The notes: generated from the sequence alone by a model not told the origin. A stretch of 64,000 nt of DNA from Paenibacillus sp. SC116 (GCF_024733555.1 NZ_JANIOF010000001.1:909225-973224), one strand, 5' to 3'. Positions 1 through 12,965 are shown, numbered from the stretch's first letter. Translations and numbers: made by a program.

Positions 1-808
<808 letters not shown>

Positions 809-1089
809 GTGAATCACCTCCTCTACCTACACCATATGTAGTTATTCCTAATATGGATTGTAAAAATGGAGAGATAGCACTCGTCCAGTGTAAAAATGAG
901 CTCTGAGAGCTTTTTCAAGCCAACAAACGATGCTTGATTCATAATTCAGTATCTTTTGCAACATGATCTTCATAAGATGCTGTATAGGCATGTGATTACA
1001 CAAAAGCTCCTCTGTCACCTCGCTATTTCCAAATGATTTAACACATTAATTTTTCACCCCGCTAAATAAAAAAGAACAAGGTGAATGTG

Positions 1090-2688
1090 ATGAACAAACA
1101 TAACTACCGCATATTAATCGGCAGCCCCATACATCAGAAACCTCAAATATTAACAGAGTTCCTCCAATCGTTACTTCAATTAAACGATCAGAAAATTGAA
1201 TTTCATTACTATTTTATCGATGATAATATTGATCCAAAATCCCAAGAACTTCTTATCGAATTCCAGCAAAAAAAAGAACATTCTCGTATCACGCGTTCTG
1301 ATGAGCAAAAACATTATGAATGCAATGATACGACCCACTATTGGCATTCTGATTTAGTCTGGAAAGTAGCTGCGTTCAAAAACAGTATCATGCAATACGC
1401 AATTGATTATAAATTTGATTACGTGTTTCTTATTGATTCCGACCTGATCCTACATCCAAATACGGTAGAACAGTTAGTCAAAGCCGATAAACCAATTGTC
1501 TCGGAAATTTTTTGGACGAAATGGGTACCCGAAGCCGTTGAGCAGCCGCAAGTATGGCTATATGACGAATACACCCAATGGGAACACCACCCCGATGAGC
1601 TGCATGTATCTGAAGAAGAGCAGGTCAATCGATTCTCGCAATTTACGAATAAAATGAAAATACCCGGATTATACGAAGTCGGCGGGCTCGGAGCCTGCAC
1701 ATTAATTCGTCACGATGCATTGCAAGCTGGAGTATCATTTACTCGCATCCCGAACATTTCATATTGGGGTGAAGATCGCCATTTTTGTATCCGTGCTGCA
1801 GCATTAGGTATTCCTCTATATGTAGATACGCATTATCCTGCCCTTCACCTATATCGGGAGTCCGATCTTGAGCAGTACCTTCAAAGTAAACATCAAACAA
1901 ACGTATCCCATACAAAATACGAAAACCCTCCTCCCATGGAAAACATCAGTCATATCCCATCTTCTACTATGAGCGTTCGTGAGCGTCCAAAACTTACGTT
2001 GACTATGGTTATCCGAAATGAAGCCAATCGTTATCTCCACCAAACGTTAAGTGAACATCAAAAATACATTGATGAGGCTGTCATTATTGACGATGGCAGT
2101 ACCGATAACTCTTTAGAAATTTGCAAGGAACTGTTAACAAACATCCCACTTCGCCTCATTCGAAACGAACATTCCAAATTCAGCAACGAAATTCAGCTAC
2201 GGCAGCAGCAATGGGCAGAAACGATCCAGACAAAGCCTGATTGGATTTTGAATTTGGATGCCGATGAGCAGTTTGAATCAAGTTTCGGCGACGATATTAA
2301 CGATATGCTCAAAGCCAATTCTATCGATTGCTATTGTTTCCGTTTATTCGATCTATGGAATGAGACACATTACCGTGAAGATCAATATTGGCATGCACAT
2401 CTCTATTACCGTCCATTTTTGATTCGCTATCGTGAAGACTTTCAACCCGCATGGAGAGAAACACCGCAGCATTGCGGCAGATTTCCGATGAATGTACTAG
2501 AGCTTAGACATCAACTTTCCCCTCTTCGGCTGAAACATTTTGGCTGGGCAAAACATGAACATCGAATAGAGAAATACAACCGCTACTTGGAATTGGACCC
2601 GGGTGCACGATATGGCTGGAAAGAACAGTATGACTCTATCTTAGATCAGAAACCCCTGCTCATTCCTTGGGACCAATCTCAATTTTAG
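1090..2688 (+). CDS. Two-domain glycosyltransferase
   Basis: A protein of 532 residues with two glycosyltransferase-like halves. The N-terminal half has a LIDSDLIL motif (DxD, near residue 120) and GEDRHFCIRAA further on, resembling GT-A enzymes. The C-terminal half, after about residue 300, is a family-2 domain with VIIDDGSTDNS and LNLDADEQFE. No signal peptide or membrane span is seen, so it is probably cytosolic and uses nucleotide sugars. I chose the ATG at 1090 because AAGGTGA (1077-1083) lies just upstream; a GTG at 1081 is also possible. It is the first of three co-directional genes divergent from the collagen-like gene. Glycosylation of that protein's threonines is a reasonable inference but not shown by sequence. 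Confidence 0.85.
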   Translation: MNKHNYRILIGSPIHQKPQILTEFLQSLLQLNDQKIEFHYYFIDDNIDPKSQELLIEFQQKKEHSRITRSDEQKHYECNDTTHYWHSDLVWKVAAFKNSIMQYAIDYKFDYVFLIDSDLILHPNTVEQLVKADKPIVSEIFWTKWVPEAVEQPQVWLYDEYTQWEHHPDELHVSEEEQVNRFSQFTNKMKIPGLYEVGGLGACTLIRHDALQAGVSFTRIPNISYWGEDRHFCIRAAALGIPLYVDTHYPALHLYRESDLEQYLQSKHQTNVSHTKYENPPPMENISHIPSSTMSVRERPKLTLTMVIRNEANRYLHQTLSEHQKYIDEAVIIDDGSTDNSLEICKELLTNIPLRLIRNEHSKFSNEIQLRQQQWAETIQTKPDWILNLDADEQFESSFGDDINDMLKANSIDCYCFRLFDLWNETHYREDQYWHAHLYYRPFLIRYREDFQPAWRETPQHCGRFPMNVLELRHQLSPLRLKHFGWAKHEHRIEKYNRYLELDPGARYGWKEQYDSILDQKPLLIPWDQSQF

Positions 2689-2708
2689 AGAAATGGAGAC
2701 TTACTAAT

Positions 2709-3581
2709 ATGTCAACAATCATTCATACACTTCCACTACTTATTCGTAGTTCACCATATGATGAACTTGACCGCAGCATGTTAAAGCAGTGCTTGCAAAG
2801 CTTAAGCTTCAGTGAACAGCCAGTTGTCGTCATATACAACCAAGGTAGTATGAGCAATAGTGAAGTGGACCAACTTTGTCAATCGATTGGACTGCCCTTT
2901 CATCTTCTCGGCTCGGAAAATAATATTGGTATTGCACAAGCTCGTCAGAAGTGCTTTGAATTTATATGGGAAAATTACCCTGAAACTGATTTCATTTCTG
3001 AAATTCACGTTGACATGATTTTTCCTCCTAACTGGTATCAACCTCTAATCAATTATTTAAAAGAGTCCGAAGAACCCCTTATATCTCCAGGAATACTTAC
3101 TGCAGAAGGAGTCCTTCAACCACTTGGTACTCACTCAGAAGTTCCCACTTCCTATGATCAAATGTGTTCGCTGCTGCATAACTGCTCACAAACTGGCGTA
3201 ATCAATGCTTTTGTTCATCCTGTTATACATCGTGCAACCGTTCTACGCACAATTGGTGGGTATGATATTCGTTTTCTCCGTGGCAAGCAAGGGTATGAGG
3301 ACGATAGTCTACTACTAGGGTATTTGTATTACATGGGTCTCCGGAGCAATTGGCGTCCAAAATGCTGCCTGGCTTCATGGGTGTATCATGCTACCTTGGC
3401 TCAGCGTATGAGTTTACCTGATAAACATTTGCATTTTTCACAGAACGAGCAAGGTTTGATCGAACAATACGGAGCAAATGGTTTGCAGCATCTCCAACGT
3501 ATATACCCTGATTCAACCATATTTCAGCAGCTACTAAATACATGGCTTGAAGCGAGAGATAATACACCCACTACAAGATGA
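2709..3581 (+). CDS. Glycosyltransferase, family-2-like
   Basis: A protein of 290 residues with a GT-A type fold signature. It starts with a PLLIRSSPYDE strand and has ENNIGIAQARQK (typical of GT2 donor-site helices) and SEIHVDMIFPPNWY in the place of the DxD segment. A C-terminal GGYDIRFLRGKQGYEDDSLL matches the ED acceptor motif of GT2 enzymes. The ATG at 2709 is preferred because GGAG lies about 10 nt upstream; an upstream in-frame TTG would overlap the preceding gene. It sits 20 bp after the two-domain glycosyltransferase and is probably co-transcribed. The acceptor and sugar cannot be told from sequence. Confidence 0.75.
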   Translation: MSTIIHTLPLLIRSSPYDELDRSMLKQCLQSLSFSEQPVVVIYNQGSMSNSEVDQLCQSIGLPFHLLGSENNIGIAQARQKCFEFIWENYPETDFISEIHVDMIFPPNWYQPLINYLKESEEPLISPGILTAEGVLQPLGTHSEVPTSYDQMCSLLHNCSQTGVINAFVHPVIHRATVLRTIGGYDIRFLRGKQGYEDDSLLLGYLYYMGLRSNWRPKCCLASWVYHATLAQRMSLPDKHLHFSQNEQGLIEQYGANGLQHLQRIYPDSTIFQQLLNTWLEARDNTPTTR

Positions 3582-3611
3582 TCATTACGGACAGAAATAG
3601 GAGTTGTGAAG

Positions 3612-4370
3612 ATGAAACAAGATCAGAAAGAAATATGGGATCGATTATGGTCACACGAAGTGTCCTATCAATGGGATCCATTAAGCCAAACCATTTTAGA
3701 ATCCCTAACGAATTCAATGGGAACCGTATCTGGACGCTCTATGTTTGAGGCGGGATCAGGAACAGGAAAAATATCTCTCCGACTTTGCCAACTTGGAGCA
3801 GATGTGACTTTAGCAGATTATTCCCAAATTGCATTAGACAACAGTCGAGCTGCCTTTGATCAGCATCTATGCAAAGCTAACTTCCTATTAACAGACATTA
3901 GGAGTATTCCATCTGAAAATAATAGCTATGACGTTGTTTGGAATGCAGGTGTACTTGAGCACTTCACTTACGAGGAAAAAGTACAAATACTGAAGGAAAT
4001 GCGAAGGATTACGAAGCCTGATGGCATGGTAATTATTTTCACACCAAATGCACAATGTCTTCCATATCGCGTAGGGAAACATTACGCAGAACAATCTGGA
4101 ACATGGATGTATGGTGTGGAAGAACCTGTCTTGTCTTTGCAAGACGAATTTCAGGACAGTAATATTACGTTGCTGAATGAGCATTCTATTGGCTTTATAA
4201 ATAGTCTGGACTTCCTTGATTTTGTACCTAATGCAGGTATTCTTAAGACGCAATTACGAATATGGTACGAGCAACTGGATAGCGTGGAACAAAGCTGGTT
4301 TCCAGGTTATTTACTTGCAAGTATTGGTAGAGTAACAAAAAGTAACAAAAAACTAATCGATGTCATCTAA
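3612..4370 (+). CDS. Class I SAM-dependent methyltransferase
   Basis: A protein of 252 residues. Motif I is FEAGSGTGKISL (about residue 46), an acidic residue follows at VTLADYS, and the later motif VWNAGVLEHF with RRITKPDGMVIIF gives a complete Rossmann methyltransferase core of the Methyltransf_11/25 type. The ATG at 3612 has AGGAG 8 nt upstream. It ends the three-gene plus-strand cluster, 30 bp after the second glycosyltransferase, and a strong terminator follows. Spore-surface glycan clusters often include sugar O-methyltransferases, so modification of a glycan is plausible; the actual substrate is unknown. Confidence 0.8.
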   Translation: MKQDQKEIWDRLWSHEVSYQWDPLSQTILESLTNSMGTVSGRSMFEAGSGTGKISLRLCQLGADVTLADYSQIALDNSRAAFDQHLCKANFLLTDIRSIPSENNSYDVVWNAGVLEHFTYEEKVQILKEMRRITKPDGMVIIFTPNAQCLPYRVGKHYAEQSGTWMYGVEEPVLSLQDEFQDSNITLLNEHSIGFINSLDFLDFVPNAGILKTQLRIWYEQLDSVEQSWFPGYLLASIGRVTKSNKKLIDVI

Positions 4371-4390
4371 CTTAACCTGACCTAATTTAA

Positions 4391-4427
4391 AAAAGCTGCG
4401 ACTAGCCAAACTAGTACGCAGCTTTTT
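4391..4427. terminator. Bidirectional intrinsic terminator
   Basis: Stem AAAAGCTGCG-ACTAG pairs with CTAGT-CGCAGCTTTT and is flanked by A- and T-runs on either side. It separates the convergent methyltransferase (+) and gltD (-). Confidence 0.9.
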
Positions 4428-4491
4428 ATATTTTATATTTATGAATTGATCCACCAAGCTTATTATTATAATGAAAAAAGTGCAAACTTGA

Positions 4492-5979
4492 TTATGGCAA
4501 CATGGATGAACCCATCAAATACTTATCTACTTCACGCGCAGCTTCACGACCTTCATTGATTGCCCATACTACCAAGCTTTGACCACGGCGCATATCACCA
4601 GCTGTAAATACTTTATCTACATTTGTCTTGTAAATTCCATATTTCGCTTTTACATTCGACCAACGATCTGTTTCCAAGCTTAATTGCTCTGGGATCGTCT
4701 GCTCTGCTCCATCGAAGCCGATAGCGATCAGTACGAGATCTGCCTTGAATTCACGTTCCGTTCCCGGGATTGGCTGATAAATTTTACGTCCTGTCTCATC
4801 GACAATACGTTCAATTTGAACCGTTTCAAGTGCAGTAACACGACCGTTCTCACCACCGATAAACTTGGTTGTCATGATAGAGAATTCACGCGGGTCACGT
4901 CCGTAAAGAGCCTTTGCTTCTTCTTGTGCATAATCAAGCGTATATACGTTCGGGAATTGCGGCCAAGGGTTATTTACTTCATCGCGCTCAAGTGGTGCTT
5001 TGGCATGTGTACCAAACTGAGTAACACTTGCGCAACCATGGCGGAGTGCTGTTGCTACACAATCTGTACCGGTATCACCACCACCGATTACGATTACATT
5101 TTTATCTTTAGCATCAATATATTGGCCATCTTCTAAATTACTATCCAGATAGCTCTTGATCGTTGAGTTCAGGTAATCCATTGCATAATGAATACCTTCA
5201 AACTCACTGCCTTCGATCTTAAACTGACGCGGTCTTGTAGCTCCACCACAAAGTACAACCGCATCATAGTCATTTACAAGTTGATCAGAAGAAATATCCT
5301 TGCCTATTTCCGTATTAGTAATGAACTGTATGCCTTCTGCAGCTAACAAGTCAACTCGACGCTGAACAACACCTTTACTCAGTTTCATGGTTGGAATGCC
5401 ATAAGTGAGCAATCCGCCGATCCGATCCGCCCGCTCATATACCGTTACGAGATGACCAGCTTTATTCAACTGTGCCGCAGCTGCTAGACCAGCAGGCCCT
5501 GAGCCAACAACCGCTACCTTTTTGCCTGAGCGCTTCTCTGGTGGTTGTGGAGTAACCCAACCTTCGCTAAAACCTTTGTCGATAATCGCTTGCTCGATCG
5601 TCTTAATCGTTACTGGCTTGCCAATCAGTCCTACGGTACAGGAACCTTCACATGGCGCCGGGCACACACTTCCCGTAAACTCTGGAAAGTTATTTGTCTT
5701 ATGCAAACGGTCAAGTGCTTCTCGCCATAATCCACGATAGATTAAGTTGTTCCATTCAGGAATCAAATTATTAACCGGACATCCTGAAGTTCCGCCTGTA
5801 AGCTCTATTCCAGTATGGCAATAAGGTGTACCACAATCCATACAACGAGCGCCCTGTGTACGGAGCTCTTCTTCGGACATATGCTTATGGAATTCTTCCC
5901 AGTCTTTAATTCTCTCTAGTGGATCACGATCAGCGGGAATCTGTCGTGTATACTCCATAAATCCTGTAGGTGTTGACAT
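4492..5979 (-). CDS. gltD: Glutamate synthase small subunit / GltD family
   Basis: A protein of 495 residues, the usual length for GltD. The N-terminal domain carries the iron-sulfur cysteines (CMDCGTPYCHTG, GCPVNN and CPAPCEGSC). It is followed by an FAD-binding site (VVGSGPAGLAAA, about residue 155) and an NADPH site (VIGGGDTGTDC, about residue 297), and AGDMRRGQSLVVWA near the end. It passes electrons from NADPH to the glutamate-forming large subunit. The ATG follows GGAGGAGC. The large-subunit gene gltB/gltA is not adjacent: dfrA and thyA lie upstream and the glycosyltransferase cluster downstream. It therefore either pairs with a distant GltB or works with another partner. Confidence 0.93.
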   Translation of the reverse strand: MSTPTGFMEYTRQIPADRDPLERIKDWEEFHKHMSEEELRTQGARCMDCGTPYCHTGIELTGGTSGCPVNNLIPEWNNLIYRGLWREALDRLHKTNNFPEFTGSVCPAPCEGSCTVGLIGKPVTIKTIEQAIIDKGFSEGWVTPQPPEKRSGKKVAVVGSGPAGLAAAAQLNKAGHLVTVYERADRIGGLLTYGIPTMKLSKGVVQRRVDLLAAEGIQFITNTEIGKDISSDQLVNDYDAVVLCGGATRPRQFKIEGSEFEGIHYAMDYLNSTIKSYLDSNLEDGQYIDAKDKNVIVIGGGDTGTDCVATALRHGCASVTQFGTHAKAPLERDEVNNPWPQFPNVYTLDYAQEEAKALYGRDPREFSIMTTKFIGGENGRVTALETVQIERIVDETGRKIYQPIPGTEREFKADLVLIAIGFDGAEQTIPEQLSLETDRWSNVKAKYGIYKTNVDKVFTAGDMRRGQSLVVWAINEGREAAREVDKYLMGSSMLP

Positions 5980-6170
5980 GCTAGCTCCTCCATCCGTTCG
6001 TATGCGTATCTATTTATTGAAATTTTATACATCAATATAATACGTAATCCCTAACACATGCAAGAAGGAAATACATTGTCCGACAAATAATTATGTAAAG
6101 TTTAGCGTAAATAAACAAAAAACCATATAGAGAAAATATCGTTTAGTTTGCACTGCTTTACACTAATAAA

Positions 6171-6193
6171 GGGGCATATGAAATAAGCCCCTA
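6171..6193 (-). terminator. Terminator after dfrA
   Basis: Short GGGGC...GCCCC hairpin just after the dfrA stop, followed on the minus strand by TTTATT. The stem is short. Confidence 0.6.
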
Positions 6194-6679
6194 CTATTTG
6201 TTACGCTCATATACGCTGAAACGATGAGGAACAGGATTTTTCTCATCCACTGTTCCTTCTGTTTCCTCAACAAGCAGCCAATCAGTCTGCTCAAAGTTAG
6301 GAAAATAATCGGTTCCTTCATATTCAGCATCAATAAAAGTAATAAGCAATCGATCTGCATGCGGCATAAAGAGGTGGTAGATCTCTGCACCGCCCATAAT
6401 CATTACTTCTTCCTGCTCTGCAAGTTTCAGGACAACTTCCAAATCAGTAATCGTTTCTGCACCTTCAGCGCTCCATTTTGCATTGCGCGTCAGCACAAGA
6501 TTACGCCTATTGGGAAGCGGACGTCCGATAGAATCATACGTTTTGCGCCCCATAACGACAGTCTTTCCGCTCGTTACACGACGGAAATACTTCATATCAT
6601 TAGGCAGGTGCCACGGCAAAGCATTATCTCGGCCAATAAGGTTGTTTCGATCCATTGCCCAGATCATATTGATACTCAT
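6194..6679 (-). CDS. dfrA: Dihydrofolate reductase
   Basis: A protein of 161 residues, the standard bacterial length. It has the N-terminal IWAMDRNNLIGRDNALPWHL with the substrate-loop LPWHLPNDM (the acidic Asp that protonates folate), the NADPH segment VVMGRKTYDSIGRPLP and the second GGAEIYHLF motif. It reduces dihydrofolate to tetrahydrofolate, needed after thymidylate synthesis. AAGGAGG lies 9 nt before the ATG. It follows thyA by 39 bp on the same strand, so the two probably form an operon in which ThyA makes dihydrofolate and DfrA recycles it. Confidence 0.97.
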   Translation of the reverse strand: MSINMIWAMDRNNLIGRDNALPWHLPNDMKYFRRVTSGKTVVMGRKTYDSIGRPLPNRRNLVLTRNAKWSAEGAETITDLEVVLKLAEQEEVMIMGGAEIYHLFMPHADRLLITFIDAEYEGTDYFPNFEQTDWLLVEETEGTVDEKNPVPHRFSVYERNK

Positions 6680-6718
6680 TCCGGCATGCCTCCTTACTAC
6701 TAAAGAATCATTAAAGTA

Positions 6719-7513
6719 TTAAATAGCTACGGTTGCCTTAATTCCCGGATGATACTCATACCCTTCGAATTCGAAATCCTCATAGCGATAGTCAAAGATG
6801 GATTCTGGCTTACGCTTAATCACAAGCTTTGGCAATGCAAGCGGCTCTCGAGACAATTGAGTCTGTACTTGCTCCATATGGTTAGAATAAATATGCACAT
6901 CGCCGCCAGACCAAATAAACTCTCCCACTTCCAAGTCACATTGATGCGCAATCATATGTGTTAGCAAAGAATAACACGCAATATTAAATGGAAGCCCTAA
7001 GAACGTATCTACGGAGCGCATATTCAACATACAGCTGAGTTTACCGTCTGCTACATAGAACTGAAATGCATAGTGACATGGCGGCAACTTCATGTTGTCA
7101 ACTTCGCCCACATTCCAAGCCGATACAAGCAAGCGACGGGAATCCGGATTCGTCTTAATCTGTTCGATCACCTTTGTAATCTGATCAATAACACGTCCGT
7201 CTGTTGCTTCCCATTTTCTCCATTGAGAACCGTATACAGGTCCGAGATCACCGTTCTCATCAGCCCACTCGTTCCAAATTCTAACTCCGTTCTCTTGCAA
7301 ATACTTTATGTTCGTATCGCCGCTAAGGAACCACAACAGCTCATGAACAATGGACTTCAAATGCAAACGTTTCGTCGTAACAAGTGGGAATCCTGCCTGT
7401 AAGTTAAAACGTAACTGTCGCCCAAAGACAGATACTGTACCTGTACCTGTACGATCTTCCTTTTTAACACCGTTATCTAATACTTCTTGTAGTAGGTCTA
7501 AATAATTTCTCAT
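6719..7513 (-). CDS. thyA: Thymidylate synthase (folate-dependent, ThyA)
   Basis: A protein of 264 residues, the length of the short E. coli-like ThyA. It has [17 protein letters not shown] near the N-terminus, the catalytic segment [12 protein letters not shown] (nucleophilic Cys near residue 146), the phosphate-binding [11 protein letters not shown] and [10 protein letters not shown]. It methylates dUMP to dTMP using methylene-tetrahydrofolate. GGAGGAATTAATCAGC precedes the ATG. It is the first gene of the thyA-dfrA pair. Confidence 0.97.
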   Translation of the reverse strand: MRNYLDLLQEVLDNGVKKEDRTGTGTVSVFGRQLRFNLQAGFPLVTTKRLHLKSIVHELLWFLSGDTNIKYLQENGVRIWNEWADENGDLGPVYGSQWRKWEATDGRVIDQITKVIEQIKTNPDSRRLLVSAWNVGEVDNMKLPPCHYAFQFYVADGKLSCMLNMRSVDTFLGLPFNIACYSLLTHMIAHQCDLEVGEFIWSGGDVHIYSNHMEQVQTQLSREPLALPKLVIKRKPESIFDYRYEDFEFEGYEYHPGIKATVAI

Positions 7514-7671
7514 GCTGATTAATTCCTCCGTTCTTCACCTAACTATCTTAACAGTGTACCACTGCAAGGCAAAAAAATCACCATTGCAACACTTTACTTG
7601 CCATACGAAAAATTTCTCAATCCTAATAAAGATTCCTATCATCATCGAACTGAACTATTGAGTCGCAATAA

Positions 7672-7708
7672 TAAAAAAAAGTCCCTGTTATCCATAAGAC
7701 AACAGGGA
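7672..7708 (-). terminator. Terminator of the pdh operon
   Basis: TCCCTGTT (7682-7689) pairs with AACAGGGA (7701-7708). On the minus strand the stem is followed by CTTTTTTT. It lies between lpdA and thyA. Confidence 0.85.
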
Positions 7709-7768
7709 AAAACAAACCATATAGAACCGTAACAAATAAAACAGAAATTAATTAGAGAATAAAGTTAC

Positions 7769-9178
7769 TTAACTGTGGATCGGATGACCCAATACAACCT
7801 CAGCAGCTTCCATTACGATCTCACCCAAAGTTGGATGAGCGTGAATAGTCAATGCCAAGTCTTCCAATGTAGCTGCCATTTCAACAGCCAAGCCCAATTC
7901 TGCAATCAAGTTAGACGCTTCAGGACCCACGATTTGGGAACCTAGAACGATACCTGTCTCAGCATCAGCAACGATTTTAACGAAGCCATCAACGCTTCCG
8001 CCAAGGGACAACGCACGACCGTTAGCTGCATATGGGAACTTACCAGATTTAACGTTCAAGCCTTTACCTTTTGCTTCGGATTCAGACAAGCCTACGCTTG
8101 CGCACTCTGGATCTGTGAAGCAAACAGCTGGCATAGCTTTGTAGTCAACAACGCTAGGCATACCTGCGATTGCTTCAGCAGCCACTTTACCTTCGTAAGA
8201 AGCTTTGTGAGCCAATGCAAGACCAGGAACGATATCACCGATAGCGAAGATATGCGGGATGCTAGTGCGACCTTGGTGGTCAACTTCGATCAAACCGCGG
8301 TCAGTCATTTTAACGTTGATCATGTCAAGGCCAAGCTCACCGTCAGTGTTCGGGCGACGACCAACTGTAACAAGCAAGTACTCTGCCGTTACTTCTTTCG
8401 TCTCTCCGCCAACTTTGAACTTAACAGTTACATCATTGTCTGTTTGCGCAGCACTTTCAGCTTGTGCACCAGCAAAGATTTCAACGCCTGTTTTCTTCAT
8501 GTTTTTGGACACAATTGTAGTCATGTCTTTATCAAATCCAGGAAGAACCATGTCTGCGCCTTCGATGATTGTTACTTTTGTACCGAACTTGGAGTACATT
8601 TGGCCAAGCTCTGCACCGATGTATCCACCACCGATAACGATCATGCTTTTCGGAATTTCAGGCAATTCCAACGCTTCTGTGGAAGACAAAATGCGTCCGC
8701 CGAACGGGAATGCTTTCAATTCGATTGGGCGAGAACCTGTAGCGATGATACAGTTTTTGAACATGTAACGAGGTGCTTCTTGATCGTTGAACACACGTGC
8801 TTCGTTTTCATTGATGAACATTGCTTCACCTTTGAATACTTGTACTTTGTTCTTTTTAAGAAGCGCACCAACGCCGCCTGTAAGCTTTTTAACAACGCCG
8901 CCTTTGAATTGCTGAACTTTGGAGAAGTCAACTTTAACGTTCTCTGCAGTAATACCAATTTCAGAAGCGTGTTGTGTTACTTCATATTGATGAGCTGCGC
9001 TAATAAGAGCCTTGGAAGGAATACAACCACGGTTCAAGCACACGCCGCCAAGCTCAGACTTGTCGACGATCAATACGCTTTGTCCTAGCTGAGCAGCACG
9101 AATTGCTGCTACATAACCACCAGGACCTGCCCCGATTACTAGTGTATCAATGTTTAAAGACGCGTCTCCTACTACCAT
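7769..9178 (-). CDS. lpdA: Dihydrolipoyl dehydrogenase (E3 of pyruvate dehydrogenase)
   Basis: A protein of 469 residues. It has the FAD Rossmann motif [12 protein letters not shown] (about residue 15), the redox-active disulfide [13 protein letters not shown], the NAD motif [12 protein letters not shown] (about residue 182), and the C-terminal HAHPTLGE containing the His-Glu catalytic dyad. It reoxidises dihydrolipoamide with NAD+. It is the last gene of pdhA-pdhB-pdhC-lpdA, only 2 bp after pdhC, so translational coupling is likely. Confidence 0.97.
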   Translation of the reverse strand: MVVGDASLNIDTLVIGAGPGGYVAAIRAAQLGQSVLIVDKSELGGVCLNRGCIPSKALISAAHQYEVTQHASEIGITAENVKVDFSKVQQFKGGVVKKLTGGVGALLKKNKVQVFKGEAMFINENEARVFNDQEAPRYMFKNCIIATGSRPIELKAFPFGGRILSSTEALELPEIPKSMIVIGGGYIGAELGQMYSKFGTKVTIIEGADMVLPGFDKDMTTIVSKNMKKTGVEIFAGAQAESAAQTDNDVTVKFKVGGETKEVTAEYLLVTVGRRPNTDGELGLDMINVKMTDRGLIEVDHQGRTSIPHIFAIGDIVPGLALAHKASYEGKVAAEAIAGMPSVVDYKAMPAVCFTDPECASVGLSESEAKGKGLNVKSGKFPYAANGRALSLGGSVDGFVKIVADAETGIVLGSQIVGPEASNLIAELGLAVEMAATLEDLALTIHAHPTLGEIVMEAAEVVLGHPIHS

Positions 9179-9180
9179 TG

Positions 9181-10467
9181 TTATACCTCCATGACTAGCA
9201 GTTCTGGGTTAGCCAACAACTGCTTGATATAGTTCATAAAGTTTTGAGCTGTAGCGCCATCGATTAGACGGTGGTCGAAGCTCAAAGACAATGCCATAAC
9301 AGGTGCTGCAACAATCTCGCCGTTCTTCACAACTGGCTTCTCAGAAATACGTCCTGTACCCAAGATCGCAACTTCAGGGAAGTTGATGATCGGAGTGAAG
9401 AACATACCGCCTGCGGAACCGATGTTAGTGATTGTGATTGTAGAGCCTCTCAATTCGTTAGGAGCAAGCTTGCCATCACGGCCGCGAGCTGCCAAGTCAC
9501 GAATATCGTCAGAGATCATCCAGATGCTGCGGCGATCTGCATCCTTAATAACAGGAACGATCAAACCGTTGTCTGTATCTGCTGCGATACCGATGTTGTA
9601 ATACTTTTTGTACACGATTTCTTGTGCTGCTTCGTCGATCATTGCGTTCATAACAGGGAATTGACGTACCGCTGCTACCAACGCTTTCACGATGAATGGC
9701 AAGTAAGTAACTTTCTTACCTTTTTGCTCCATAACTGGCTTCAAGCGGTTGCGGAATGCAACAAGTTCTGTAACGTCCACTTCGTCCATGATTGTAACGT
9801 GTGGTGCCGTGTAAGCGGATTTAACCATAGCGTTGGAAATCGCTTTACGGATACCTTTGAACGGTGTGCGCTCTTCTTCTTGTAAGCGATCAGCTGCTGG
9901 TGCTGCTGCTTTCTCAGCTTTCGCTGCTGGTGCTGCAGTAGTTTCAGCTGCTTCTGCCTTAGGAGCTGCCGCTGGTGCGCCGCCTTTGGAGAATGCTTCA
10001 ACATCTTCACGAGTGATTTTTCCGTTGTTGCCTGTACCTGGAACATCAGCGATGTTTACGCCAAGTTCACGAGCGAACTTACGAACGCTAGGTGTTGCCA
10101 ACACTTCACGGCTAGGAGCTGCTGGAGCTGGAGCCGCTGCTGCTTCTGCTTTAGGAGCTTCAGCTGCTGGTGCCGCTGCTTCTTCCTTAGCTTCTTCAGC
10201 TGGAGCAGCTTGCTCAGGAACGTCGCCTTCAGCATCGATAATAGCTACAACTTCGCCCATGTGCATTACTTGACCGTCTTTTGCAAGAACTTCAAGTACT
10301 GTTCCGTTCACTGGACAAGGAACTTCTACGATCGCCTTGTCATTTTGTACTTCCATGATAATGTCATCATCTGTTACTTTGTCGCCTGGCTTGATAAGTA
10401 TTTTGATAATTTCGCCTTCATGCAAACCTTCACCAAGCTCTGGGAAACGATATTCAAACTTTGCCAC
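9181..10467 (-). CDS. pdhC: Dihydrolipoamide acetyltransferase (E2)
   Basis: A protein of 428 residues with one lipoyl domain ([10 protein letters not shown], lipoylated Lys near residue 46), an Ala/Pro/Glu-rich flexible linker, a peripheral-subunit-binding domain ([16 protein letters not shown]) and a second Ala-rich linker. The C-terminal catalytic domain ends in [10 protein letters not shown], with the His and Asp of the HxxxDG motif. E2 forms the core of the pyruvate dehydrogenase complex and transfers the acetyl group to CoA. A single lipoyl domain is usual in Firmicutes. It lies between pdhB and lpdA on the same strand. Confidence 0.97.
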   Translation of the reverse strand: MAKFEYRFPELGEGLHEGEIIKILIKPGDKVTDDDIIMEVQNDKAIVEVPCPVNGTVLEVLAKDGQVMHMGEVVAIIDAEGDVPEQAAPAEEAKEEAAAPAAEAPKAEAAAAPAPAAPSREVLATPSVRKFARELGVNIADVPGTGNNGKITREDVEAFSKGGAPAAAPKAEAAETTAAPAAKAEKAAAPAADRLQEEERTPFKGIRKAISNAMVKSAYTAPHVTIMDEVDVTELVAFRNRLKPVMEQKGKKVTYLPFIVKALVAAVRQFPVMNAMIDEAAQEIVYKKYYNIGIAADTDNGLIVPVIKDADRRSIWMISDDIRDLAARGRDGKLAPNELRGSTITITNIGSAGGMFFTPIINFPEVAILGTGRISEKPVVKNGEIVAAPVMALSLSFDHRLIDGATAQNFMNYIKQLLANPELLVMEV

Positions 10468-10506
10468 AGGTAGGTACCTCCTTCACTCATATAACGGTTC
10501 TATCTA

Positions 10507-11484
10507 TTAGAAATTCAATACTTTTTTAACATTAGCAATGATGCGCGCAGGAGATGGCAACCATTGGTCTTCGATCTGTGCAAATGGATAGATCGTATCA
10601 GGACCTGCAACGCGAAGCACTGGTGCTTCAAGGTGAAGAATTGCTTTCTCGTTGATTTGAGCAATAACTTCTGCTGCAACACCGGATGTTTTTTGAGCTT
10701 CTTGAACAACGATAGCACGGTTTGTCTTCTTAACAGACTCAACGATTGTATCGATATCAAGTGGCAACAAAGTACGAAGGTCGATAACCTCAGCTTGTAC
10801 GCCTTCTTTTTCAAGCTCAGCAGCTGCTTTCATTGCTGTGTGAACCATAAGTCCGTAAGCCAAGATTGTTACATCTTTACCTTCGCGAACAACTTTAGCT
10901 TTACCGATCTCAACTGTGTACTCACCTTCAGGTACTTCATCACGGAATGCATGATACAAGTTCAAATGCTCCATGAAGAATACAGGATCGTTTTCACGGA
11001 TTGCAGAGATTAGCAAACCTTTTGCATCGTACGGGTTGGAAGGTACGATAACTTTGATACCTGGAGATTGAACAAGCAAACCTTCCAAGGAATCAGTGTG
11101 AAGCTCAGCTGCTTTAACGCCGCCACCGAAAGGTGTACGGAATACGATTGGCGAGTTGTAACGTCCACCAGAACGGTAACGCATACGAGCTGCTTGAACA
11201 ACCATTTGGTCAAGTGCTTCATAGATGAAGCCTACGAATTGGATCTCAGCAACTGGACGGAAGCCAGTTACACCAAGACCTACTGCCATACCACCGATTG
11301 CAGATTCTGCAAGCGGTGTATCGAATACGCGCTCTTCACCAAATTCTTTTTGCAATCCTTCTGTCGCACGGAATACGCCGCCAACATGACCTACGTCTTC
11401 ACCGAAAACAAGGACGTTAGGATCTCGTTTCAACTCAACGCGCATTGCGTCGCGAATCGCTTCTTTCATATTCATTTGTGCCAT
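10507..11484 (-). CDS. pdhB: Pyruvate dehydrogenase E1 component, beta subunit
   Basis: A protein of 325 residues, the standard length. Family features visible are [19 protein letters not shown] near the start, [17 protein letters not shown], and the C-terminal [15 protein letters not shown] and [12 protein letters not shown]. It forms the E1 heterotetramer with PdhA and binds thiamine diphosphate at the subunit interface. AGGAGG lies upstream of the ATG. It is co-transcribed with pdhA (88 bp upstream) and pdhC (39 bp downstream). The thiamine genes at 16.8-21.3 kb make the cofactor it needs. Confidence 0.97.
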   Translation of the reverse strand: MAQMNMKEAIRDAMRVELKRDPNVLVFGEDVGHVGGVFRATEGLQKEFGEERVFDTPLAESAIGGMAVGLGVTGFRPVAEIQFVGFIYEALDQMVVQAARMRYRSGGRYNSPIVFRTPFGGGVKAAELHTDSLEGLLVQSPGIKVIVPSNPYDAKGLLISAIRENDPVFFMEHLNLYHAFRDEVPEGEYTVEIGKAKVVREGKDVTILAYGLMVHTAMKAAAELEKEGVQAEVIDLRTLLPLDIDTIVESVKKTNRAIVVQEAQKTSGVAAEVIAQINEKAILHLEAPVLRVAGPDTIYPFAQIEDQWLPSPARIIANVKKVLNF

Positions 11485-11572
11485 TGATTCGTATCCTCCT
11501 TACATCGTCGCAAAGAAATCTTTGCCTGTCCGCTCATCGAATTATTTCGAATTCATCTATAGTAATGAAATC

Positions 11573-12808
<1,236 letters not shown>

Positions 12809-12965
12809 CTAGTTCCAGCGATATTCAGCACATACATTTCGATATGTATTGTGTTCAACTTCTAGATCCATTACGCTCGATACTTTCAAGAATAATGAAT
12901 AAAGACAGTTGATTCGTTCTTAGTGTTAACCAATTTCGATAAAATTTTGCATGGTGGTGTTGTGA

